Below are positions 1-5,183 of a stretch of DNA of 9,757 bases, piece after piece; within the stretch, counting starts at the first letter, position 1; each line of letters opens with the position of its first letter. The notes below the pieces were generated by a model. It ran no database searches and had not been told where the DNA came from. It worked only from the letters and a program-made list of their open reading frames with translations. Source of the stretch: Candidatus Njordarchaeota archaeon (GTDB taxonomy: Archaea; Asgardarchaeota; Njordarchaeia; Njordarchaeales; Njordarchaeaceae); assembly GCA_029856055.1 (NCBI GenBank), contig JAHQWF010000078.1, positions 1 to 9,757 on the forward strand, read 5' to 3'. The position numbers were made by a program, and so were the translations under genes.

Positions 1-371
1 TGGATGAGGCTCCACCTACATTAGAAATAATTTTTCCAGAAAACAATACAGTAACTCAAAATGATACTATCCTTGTTAAATGGAATGCATTTGATATTGG
101 ATCTGGCCTTAAATATTTCGAACTACAAATTGATGACTCTAACAGGATAAATGTTGGATTGAATTACTCATATAAAATTGGTAATGTTGACGTCGGTAAG
201 CATATTATATTAGTTAAGGCAGTCGATAAAACTGATAATACAGCATTTCAAAAAATTATTATTACGGTTAAAAAACCTATTCTATCTACACAGTTAGTAA
301 TATACATAGCTGTACCTTTGTTAATAGCGATTTTTGCAGTAACATATATTAGAAAAATAAAGAAAACTTGA
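1..371 (+). CDS. C-terminal part of a secreted, membrane-anchored protein with an Ig-like domain (5' end outside window)
   Basis: The frame is open from base 3 to the TGA at 369-371 (122 codons visible) and the start lies upstream of the window. The first ~90 visible residues read as one beta-sandwich repeat. They open with a Pro-rich boundary (DEAPPTLEIIFPENNTV), continue with a WNAFDIGSGLKYFELQID strand pattern, and close with HIILVKAVDKTDN and a final strand IIITV. This layout is typical of Ig-like/fibronectin-like domains on archaeal surface proteins and secreted proteases. Next come a short linker, one hydrophobic membrane segment (about visible residues 95-115, QLVIYIAVPLLIAIFAVTYI) and a basic tail RKIKKT. 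The domain therefore faces outside and the tail sits in the cytoplasm. Two N-x-S/T sequons (NNT, NYS) plus NDT would allow glycosylation. What the missing N-terminal part does (for example protease or S-layer component) cannot be told. An internal ATG at 159 is not a credible start because it lies inside the domain. Confidence 0.8.
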   Translation, partial: DEAPPTLEIIFPENNTVTQNDTILVKWNAFDIGSGLKYFELQIDDSNRINVGLNYSYKIGNVDVGKHIILVKAVDKTDNTAFQKIIITVKKPILSTQLVIYIAVPLLIAIFAVTYIRKIKKT

Positions 372-372
372 C

Positions 373-420
373 ATTTATTTTTTCTTTGTTTAATGATACC
401 TCTAATTTTATTCTTTTACT
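373..420 (+). terminator. T-tract terminator after the surface-protein gene
   Basis: Two thymine-rich stretches follow the stop codon directly (about 373-391 and 403-418), with no hairpin. Intrinsic archaeal termination on U-runs fits this pattern. The next gene has its own TATA box, which supports a transcript boundary here. Confidence 0.45.
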
Positions 421-456
421 AATACGTAATATCTTTATAACATATTGAAGCATTCG

Positions 457-464
457 TTTTATAA
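457..464 (+). promoter_or_regulatory. TATA box for the ABC exporter operon, implying a leaderless start at 485
   Basis: TTTTATAA is centred about 26 bases upstream of the ATG at 485. That is the usual archaeal TATA-to-transcription-start distance, so the mRNA would begin at or next to the ATG. No Shine-Dalgarno motif lies between. A second TATA-like run, TTTATAA at 434-440, would give a 5' leader of about 20 bases and is the alternative. Confidence 0.5.
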
Positions 465-484
465 TTTTCTTTTGAGTGATATTA

Positions 485-1216
485 ATGGATGCTATCATTG
501 TTAATGATTTAAGAAAATATTTCAGGAAGATAAGGGCTGTAGATGGAATTAGCTTTACGGTAAAAGAAGGAGAAATATTTGGTTTAATTGGTCCTAATGG
601 GGCTGGTAAAACAACAACGCTTAGGATTATAGCAACTCTCTTAAAGCCAACTAGCGGTGAAGTTAAGGTATTTGGGCATGATGTAGTTGACGAAGCAAAG
701 ATTGTTCGTAAGTTGATTAGTTATCTCCCTGAGGAAGCGGGTGCTTATCCGCAATTAAAGGGAATTGAGTACTTGAGATTCATGGCTAATTTTGTTGCTA
801 GCAGTGAGGACGAGGTTGAGGAAATGGTTGAGTTTGGATCAGAGATATCTGGTTTAGGCGATAGGTTGAATGATAAGGTTAAGACATATAGCAAGGGTAT
901 GAAGAGGCGATTGCTGGTGGCTAGAACATTGATGGTTAACCCTAAGGTAGCTATAATGGATGAACCGACCAGTGGCTTGGATATTCTCCATTCATTCCAT
1001 ATAAGGAATATGCTTAAGGATTTCGCTAAGAAGTACAAGACCACTATAATTGTTTCTAGCCATAATATGCTCGAGATAGAGTATATTTGTGATAGAGTCG
1101 CTATTATTCATAAGGGAAAAATTGTTGCTGAGGGAGCTCCATCTGATTTAAAGAGAGAGCTTGAGGCTTCAAACTTGGAAGAAGTCTTTATGAGAAAGGT
1201 GATGGCTTATGAGTAA
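485..1216 (+). CDS. ABC-2 type exporter ATP-binding subunit (NatA/CcmA-like)
   Basis: This 243-residue ATPase hydrolyses ATP on the cytoplasmic side to drive the permease encoded next. Numbered from the ATG at 485, the Walker A is GPNGAGKT (36-43). The signature region is YSKGMKRRL (135-143) in place of LSGGQ. The Walker B is VAIMDEPTSGLD (155-166) and the switch histidine is in SSHNM (H193). The Q-loop position reads YLPEE, with Glu where most ABC ATPases have Gln. Both substitutions are common in the drug/sodium-export branch (NatA, CcmA, DrrA-like). A GTG at 476 would add three residues. I prefer ATG 485 because MDAIIVNDLRKYF is a normal N terminus for the family and a TATA box sits 26 bases upstream. 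The gene overlaps the permease start by 8 bases, so the two are co-transcribed and probably translationally coupled. The substrate cannot be told from sequence. Confidence 0.93.
   Translation: MDAIIVNDLRKYFRKIRAVDGISFTVKEGEIFGLIGPNGAGKTTTLRIIATLLKPTSGEVKVFGHDVVDEAKIVRKLISYLPEEAGAYPQLKGIEYLRFMANFVASSEDEVEEMVEFGSEISGLGDRLNDKVKTYSKGMKRRLLVARTLMVNPKVAIMDEPTSGLDILHSFHIRNMLKDFAKKYKTTIIVSSHNMLEIEYICDRVAIIHKGKIVAEGAPSDLKRELEASNLEEVFMRKVMAYE
1198..1202 (+). promoter_or_regulatory. Ribosome binding site of the ABC-2 permease, inside the ATPase gene
   Basis: GGTGA matches the archaeal 16S tail and ends six bases before the ATG at 1209. It lies within the last codons of the upstream ATPase gene. This supports the overlapping start and coupled translation. 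Confidence 0.7.
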
Positions 1217-2558
1217 TGCATTACTGAACATTGTGAAGAAAGAGTTAAAAGAGATAATTCGTGATCCTCGATTATTTGTAGCTATGATTCTTTTACCGAT
1301 ATTGATAATGCCTATTATGGGTATAGTGTTTCAAGGATTTATGTCACAGGCAACAGAGAGCGCTAAAGGGGAGGTAAAGATAGCAGTTCTCAATTTGGAT
1401 GAAGGTAATGTGAGTGATATAATTATTAACTCTCCTGATTTCAGATTGGCCTTGGAGAGCTTGAATATTAGTCTGATTTATTTAAATGAACTGGGATTTG
1501 ATTCTGTAAATAATTCTATTGACTATATATTTAATAATGGTTCGATCAAAGCAATGGTTGTTTTGCCCGAGAACTTTACTTATTGCGTGATTATTCAATC
1601 GCCGATCAAGTTAAGTATTTATTACTTTATTCAAAAAGATAATCCATCAGCTGTAGCTGCTGTATCATCAAGAATTTCTATTTTCACTCAGTTACTTAAA
1701 CAAATAATTTCTACTTATGTTATTCTGAATATTGATCCAAGTGCCAATCCAGTTTTCATACAGAATCCAATTGTATCTGAACCAAACACTATTTATGAGG
1801 GTAAGATAATTAGTAGGACGCCGCCAGAACTAATTATCCAAGCTTTCTTTATGCAAACATTAATGATGCCGATAGCTGTTATGATGTTGTTATCTATAGC
1901 TATTCAATTTGCTGCTACATCTATAGCTTCGGAAAAAGAACAGAAAACTCTTGAGATATTGCTAACTATGCCGATTGATCGTGAAACTATATTATTTGGA
2001 AAACTGACTGGTGCAATCTTGGTATCTATTCTAGGCACAATTGGTTACGCTATCGGATTCCAGTTCTACATGCAATCAATAACATCGCCTATCGGTACGG
2101 AAGAGGGAATACAAATAAATCTAAGCGACATAGGTCTGGGTATAGATCCGTTTGGATTCATTCTAATGGCTGCTTCATTATTCCTATCCTTACTAGCGAT
2201 ACTAGCGTTAGTTATGATTCTGGCATCGTTCGCAGAAGACGTTAGGACAGCTCAATCACTAACGAGTTTTGTGTTCATGCCCGTAACGCTTGTTGGGTTC
2301 ATTGCGATTTTCGCTATAGCTGTTGGTGTCTCACCGATCTGGATGCAAATCATGCTCTTCATACCTTTTACAAGTCCAATGATAGCCCCATTATACGTTA
2401 TTTCTAAGCAGTACTTTAATGTCATTATAGGTTTGTTAGCTTTACTTATAGAAACAATTGTTTCGATAAAAATAGCCGCCAAGTTCTATGGTTCAGAGAT
2501 GATCTTATCAGCACGTCTAAGATTTAGGAAAAAGGGTAGAGAAAAAGAGGTAGAGTAA
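1209..2558 (+). CDS. ABC-2 type exporter permease (NatB-like)
   Basis: This 449-residue integral membrane protein is the channel partner of the preceding ATPase. It begins with a short amphipathic stretch (KKELKEIIRDP, 10-20) typical of ABC-2 permeases, then membrane segment 1 at about 22-44. A large external domain of roughly 165 residues (45-210) follows, with several N-x-S/T sequons. The remaining hydrophobic segments are at about 212-238, 264-288, 313-340, 349-371 and 403-423, with a weaker one at 375-395. The cytoplasmic loop after the second segment carries the family hallmark SEKEQKTLEILLTMP (241-255), where the ATPase docks. The C terminus is short and basic. Topology with a large extracellular loop after the first segment matches the NatB/YhaP group rather than the smaller six-helix type. 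The exported substrate is unknown. Length and motifs are intact, so I expect a functional gene. Confidence 0.92.
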   Translation: MSNALLNIVKKELKEIIRDPRLFVAMILLPILIMPIMGIVFQGFMSQATESAKGEVKIAVLNLDEGNVSDIIINSPDFRLALESLNISLIYLNELGFDSVNNSIDYIFNNGSIKAMVVLPENFTYCVIIQSPIKLSIYYFIQKDNPSAVAAVSSRISIFTQLLKQIISTYVILNIDPSANPVFIQNPIVSEPNTIYEGKIISRTPPELIIQAFFMQTLMMPIAVMMLLSIAIQFAATSIASEKEQKTLEILLTMPIDRETILFGKLTGAILVSILGTIGYAIGFQFYMQSITSPIGTEEGIQINLSDIGLGIDPFGFILMAASLFLSLLAILALVMILASFAEDVRTAQSLTSFVFMPVTLVGFIAIFAIAVGVSPIWMQIMLFIPFTSPMIAPLYVISKQYFNVIIGLLALLIETIVSIKIAAKFYGSEMILSARLRFRKKGREKEVE

Positions 2559-2580
2559 TTCTTCTATTTTCAATATTTTT
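2559..2580 (+). terminator. T-tract terminator after the exporter operon
   Basis: A pyrimidine-rich, mostly T stretch follows the TAA directly, ending in five consecutive T residues around 2576-2580. There is no stem-loop. This fits archaeal intrinsic termination. Confidence 0.4.
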
Positions 2581-2618
2581 AGCAAACTTCTTCTCTAAAC
2601 TCATATTTGCATCAACAA

Positions 2619-2638
2619 TTTATTGATTGATTTATTGA
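2619..2638 (+). repeat. Short direct repeat TTTATTGA, 12-base period
   Basis: TTTATTGA occurs at 2619-2626 and again at 2631-2638, separated by TTGA. The repeat lies in the AT-rich gap upstream of the aminotransferase remnant. It may be chance in such AT-rich DNA, or an old operator of that gene. Confidence 0.3.
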
Positions 2639-2660
2639 AGTTGTATTAGTGCTTTATTAG

Positions 2661-2665
2661 TGGTG
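2661..2665 (+). promoter_or_regulatory. Candidate ribosome binding site for the aminotransferase remnant
   Basis: TGGTG lies nine bases upstream of the ATG at 2675 and pairs with the archaeal anti-Shine-Dalgarno sequence. It favours ATG 2675 over the GTG codons at 2660 and 2663, which overlap the motif itself. Confidence 0.4.
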
Positions 2666-2674
2666 TTTATTTTG

Positions 2675-3064
2675 ATGTATCCCGAAATAGTTAAGGAAAT
2701 TGAGGAAATTGTTAAACCTAGATATAAGCTTTTTACAGCAGGTCCCGTAGCTTGTTTCCCTGAAGTACTAGAGGTAATGAAGATACAAATGTTTAGCCAT
2801 AGGTCAAGAGAATATCAATTGATACATGATGACACGATATATAGGTTGAAGAATTTTCTCGAGGTAAAGAATGGAGAGGTATTGTTATTCCCTAGTTCTG
2901 GAACGGGAATCATGGAGGCATCAATAAGGAATGCTGTTAGCCCGAGAGGAAAAGTATTAGTAACTATAGTAGGTGCTTTCGGCAAGAGGTATGCGGAGGT
3001 TGTTGAGAAGAATGGGAGAATGCTTGAAAATCTAAGAATCGTCATTGATGAGCTAACTAAATAA
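2675..3064 (+). pseudogene. Class V aminotransferase remnant with a large internal/C-terminal deletion
   Basis: The frame encodes 129 residues from ATG 2675. It matches the N-terminal third of the alanine-glyoxylate/serine-pyruvate aminotransferase family, whose members are usually about 370-390 residues. Visible family motifs are LFTAGPV (19-25), FSHRSREY (40-47), the PLP-phosphate loop SSGTGIMEA (74-82) and GAFGKRYAEVV (100-110). After about residue 113 (EKNG) the family would continue into the large domain with the cofactor-holding Asp and the Schiff-base Lys near residue 200. Here only about 15 residues follow (RMLENLRIVIDELTK), then TAA. That tail resembles the last helix of the family, so the simplest reading is an internal in-frame deletion of roughly 240 codons. 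The next 13 bases reach the end of the opposing phosphatase gene, so the missing part is not downstream in another frame. Without the PLP lysine it cannot act as a transaminase. It is called a pseudogene although the frame stays open. Confidence 0.75.
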
Positions 3065-3077
3065 ACTCTAACATAAC

Positions 3078-3533
3078 TTATTTTTGGCTATCTAAATACT
3101 CTTTGAAAAGAAAAATACTTTCATATTGACTGATAGTCTGGATAGCGCCAGGTCTAATTGATCTGATAAATTCGATTGCTTTGAGCGGTTCCATACCTTT
3201 ATACACTAAATAAGCGGCCAGAATCGTTCCCGTCCTCCCTAGACCACCATAACAATGAACTAAAACAGGTCTATTCCTATTTATCTTCTCGTCTATCCAC
3301 TTAACAATATCTAGTAAAGTTGATATGCTCGGTGCTGTCATATCCCTTATAGGTTTCCACAGAACATCAAATCCGATCTCCCTGTACTCTTCGATTGATA
3401 TATCCATTTCATAATCCTCCAAAAGAACAACAACTGCCCTAATTCCCTGTCGCCACCAGTACCTTAAGTCCTCTATGCCCCAAGGGATGCTTGCTCCCGC
3501 TAACTTCTTTGGTATCACCCAGAAGAATGCCAT
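3078..3533 (-). CDS. Archaeal protein tyrosine / dual-specificity phosphatase (SsoPTP-like)
   Basis: This compact 151-residue cysteine phosphatase removes phosphate from phosphotyrosine, and possibly phosphoserine/threonine, on cytoplasmic proteins. The P-loop HCYGGLGRTGT (93-103) contains the nucleophile Cys94 and phosphate-binding Arg100 in the C-x5-R pattern. Asp64 in PIRDMTAPS is the likely general acid. The C-terminal RPGAIQTISQYE (127-138) matches the RPGAVQTYEQE region of the characterised Sulfolobus phosphatase as I remember it, as does the WVIPKKLAGASIPW start. All catalytic residues are present and the length is normal for the family. The ATG at 3533 aligns with the family start. 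A weak GAGG (3545-3548, minus strand) lies 11 bases upstream. It converges with the aminotransferase remnant across 13 bases. It follows the M20 peptidase in the same direction with a 97-base gap, so it may be read from its own promoter or by read-through. Confidence 0.92.
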   Translation of the reverse strand: MAFFWVIPKKLAGASIPWGIEDLRYWWRQGIRAVVVLLEDYEMDISIEEYREIGFDVLWKPIRDMTAPSISTLLDIVKWIDEKINRNRPVLVHCYGGLGRTGTILAAYLVYKGMEPLKAIEFIRSIRPGAIQTISQYESIFLFKEYLDSQK

Positions 3534-3630
3534 AACTGTAACAGCCTCAAAAATTAGCGATAAACAGGAAACAAGATAGAAATAAGGATTTATGAAATTT
3601 ACTATATGTATATTCGTGTCATATGAGGAT
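3534..3630 (-). other. Intergenic region between the peptidase and phosphatase genes
   Basis: On the minus strand this 97-base gap holds a T-rich stretch (about 3558-3583) that could end peptidase transcripts. Nearby are AT-rich patches such as CATATAG (about 3603-3609) that could serve as a TATA box for the phosphatase. Neither is strong. No small ORF or RNA is evident. Confidence 0.3.
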
Positions 3631-4959
3631 TCACTTAGGTAACGGATTTTTAATCAAAGCTTTTATAATTTTCATAGCTTTCTCGACATCGCTTAATCTA
3701 ATATTTTCGTTTGGAGCATGATGCCTAGAGCTCCAATAGCTCACTCCGATACCAGCAATAACTGGTAGATTAAAGTACTTAATGAATATATGCATTGGCC
3801 CACTTGCTGGGGACCAAGGTGCTATCTTAATTTTCTCACCAATCTCCTTTAATCTACTAATAATACCCTGGACGAATGGGTTCTTGAAATCTGTGTATGC
3901 TGGTTCTGTCATTGAATGAATCCTGCATTTAATACTAGCTCTTTCGGCCAAGTTACAGAATTCCTTAGCGATTTTTATTGAATCTTGGTTAGGTACAAGC
4001 CTGAAATCTATTTTTACTAATGCTTTGGCTGGTAGAACAGTTTTAGTTCCCGGACCTGTATAACCCGCTATAAACCCATCTATATTGAACGTAGGACTCC
4101 CATAGTAAGCTAATAATGCATCTTCTCCTTCAAGTTTGTTAATAAATTCTTTAATTCCATATTCCTCCTTTAATATATCTGGGTCAAATGCTATCTCGTA
4201 GCCAGCTTCTATAATTTCTCTAATAATCTTTTCGACATCAACTATTCCTCCTCTGAAACTCTTTAATTGATTTAGTTCATTCTTTTTGATTTCGCTTAAG
4301 AAATTTATGAGATCCCATGTAGCACTAGGTAAAAGAACTGCAAGTGATGAATGAGCATCTCTCCTCAATCTCTCTGCTTCTAGTTCAACATATAGAATCC
4401 CCTTTAGACCTAGCGTGATTGTTATTGATCCATCTTTATTAAATCCACCGAACTCCCAGATAACTCCTATTACGTCTTTAAAGAAATCTCTCTTATCTTT
4501 CAACATTTCGTGGAGATGTGGAGAACCCGCTTCCTCCTCACCCTCCAGTACGAATTTTATCCCATAAGGTAATTTGCCTTCCTCCTCCAAAACTTCTTTA
4601 ACTGCAATGATTCTTGATACTATATTACCTTTGTTGTCTCCAACACCTCTACCATAAAGAAAATCGCCTTCTCTTTTAAGCTCGAAAGGATCACTTCTCC
4701 ACTCGTCTAAAGGTTCAGCTGGCTGAACATCGTAGTGGTTATAGAACATTAAGTATTTGTCACTCTTACCCTCTATCTTAGCAAGAATAACAGGGTTTCC
4801 CTTGGGATGCTCAATAACATCCACATGGAACCCAACATCATTTAATTTTTTAACTATAGTAAAAGCAGTTCTATAACACTCCTCCCTATCAATTGCCAGA
4901 GATCTAAACTTTATTAAATCAGCCAACATTCTATAGAAATCATCCAGGTGATCCCTCAT
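3631..4959 (-). CDS. M20 family zinc metallopeptidase (dipeptidase/carboxypeptidase-like)
   Basis: This 442-residue hydrolase belongs to the M20 (ArgE/DapE/carnosinase) family, which cleaves short peptides or acylated amino acids with a two-zinc centre. Visible elements in order are HYDVQP (His75 zinc ligand, Asp77), GRGVGDNKG (bridging Asp108) and EGEEEAGS (catalytic Glu142, zinc ligand Glu143). Next is WEFGG (Glu169, candidate ligand where many members have Asp). In the lid domain, DAHSS (His203) matches the conserved dimerisation histidine. HHAPNENI supplies the final ligand His414. Length is in the usual 400-460 range for the CN2-like branch. There is no signal peptide, so it is cytoplasmic and likely completes peptide breakdown. 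A strong ribosome site (GAGGGTGG, 4964-4971) four bases upstream fixes the start. The gene is divergent from the importer operon. Exact substrate is uncertain; some family members are succinyl-diaminopimelate or N-acyl hydrolases. Confidence 0.92.
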   Translation of the reverse strand: MRDHLDDFYRMLADLIKFRSLAIDREECYRTAFTIVKKLNDVGFHVDVIEHPKGNPVILAKIEGKSDKYLMFYNHYDVQPAEPLDEWRSDPFELKREGDFLYGRGVGDNKGNIVSRIIAVKEVLEEEGKLPYGIKFVLEGEEEAGSPHLHEMLKDKRDFFKDVIGVIWEFGGFNKDGSITITLGLKGILYVELEAERLRRDAHSSLAVLLPSATWDLINFLSEIKKNELNQLKSFRGGIVDVEKIIREIIEAGYEIAFDPDILKEEYGIKEFINKLEGEDALLAYYGSPTFNIDGFIAGYTGPGTKTVLPAKALVKIDFRLVPNQDSIKIAKEFCNLAERASIKCRIHSMTEPAYTDFKNPFVQGIISRLKEIGEKIKIAPWSPASGPMHIFIKYFNLPVIAGIGVSYWSSRHHAPNENIRLSDVEKAMKIIKALIKNPLPK

Positions 4960-4963
4960 ATTT

Positions 4964-4971
4964 CCACCCTC
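4964..4971 (-). promoter_or_regulatory. Strong Shine-Dalgarno site of the M20 peptidase
   Basis: On the minus strand GAGGGTGG ends four bases before the ATG at 4959. It is the longest match to the archaeal anti-Shine-Dalgarno sequence in the window, so this gene has a short leader rather than a leaderless mRNA. Confidence 0.75.
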
Positions 4972-4997
4972 ATTACTTTATTAGAGGAAGTTAAAGA

Positions 4998-5009
4998 TAT
5001 TTTTAATAA
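4998..5009 (-). promoter_or_regulatory. TATA box candidate for the M20 peptidase
   Basis: The minus strand reads TATTAAAAATAT here. A transcription start about 26 bases downstream would fall near 4978. That gives a leader of roughly 20 bases which just includes the strong ribosome site. Confidence 0.5.
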
Positions 5010-5048
5010 TCAAGACTAGCAATTATATCTTTTATCGTTTATATTTTA

Positions 5049-5069
5049 GTGAATTAAAATAATTATCAC
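5049..5069. repeat. AT-rich inverted repeat in the divergent promoter region
   Basis: AATTA (5052-5056) and TAATT (5060-5064) form a perfect dyad around AAA, flanked by GTGA (5049-5052) and TCAC (5066-5069). The outer pair is offset by about two bases from the inner dyad axis. The dyad lies between the peptidase and importer promoters and could be a regulator site. AT richness makes chance occurrence fairly likely. Confidence 0.3.
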
Positions 5070-5096
5070 ATATTTTTAGCCGATGTATTACTGGTC

Positions 5097-5118
5097 TTTT
5101 AACAAAAATTTGTTATAA
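5097..5118. promoter_or_regulatory. 22-base near-perfect palindrome upstream of the importer, candidate operator
   Basis: The arms TTTTAACAAA (5097-5106) and TTTGTTATAA (5109-5118) are reverse complements except for one position, around a two-base AA centre. The inner six bases (AACAAA/TTTGTT) match perfectly. The site is about 65 bases upstream of the binding-protein ATG, and its right arm overlaps a TATA-like sequence. That is the geometry of a repressor blocking TBP access. The regulator is not encoded in this window. Confidence 0.45.
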
Positions 5119-5137
5119 TAACCTTTTTATTGCGTGG

Positions 5138-5146
5138 TATATTTTA
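5138..5146 (+). promoter_or_regulatory. TATA box candidate for the binding-protein gene
   Basis: TATATTTTA is centred near 5142. A start about 26 bases downstream (near 5168) would give a leader of about 16 bases containing a weak AGGT at 5172-5175 before ATG 5184. TTATAATAA around 5112-5120 is an alternative TATA element overlapping the palindrome. Confidence 0.4.
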
Positions 5147-5183
5147 CATTATTTTGAAAAATATTTTATCTAGGTTTTTCAAT

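Noticed and set aside
745..1044. Open frame of 99 codons on the minus strand inside the exporter ATPase gene
   Set aside because: It lies antisense to a clear ABC ATPase, shows no domain and has no ribosome site. It is a shadow frame.
2252..3045. Minus-strand open frames at 2252-2482 and 2815-3045
   Set aside because: Both are antisense to the ABC-2 permease and the aminotransferase remnant and have no recognisable content.
3000..3090. A frameshift, rather than a deletion, as the cause of the short aminotransferase
   Set aside because: I looked at the bases after 3030. The opposing phosphatase begins 13 bases after the stop, so there is no room for the missing ~240 codons in any frame.
5130..5183. 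TTG 5130 as the start of the binding protein
   Set aside because: The added 18 residues are basic and hydrophobic and would spoil a canonical signal peptide that starts at ATG 5184.
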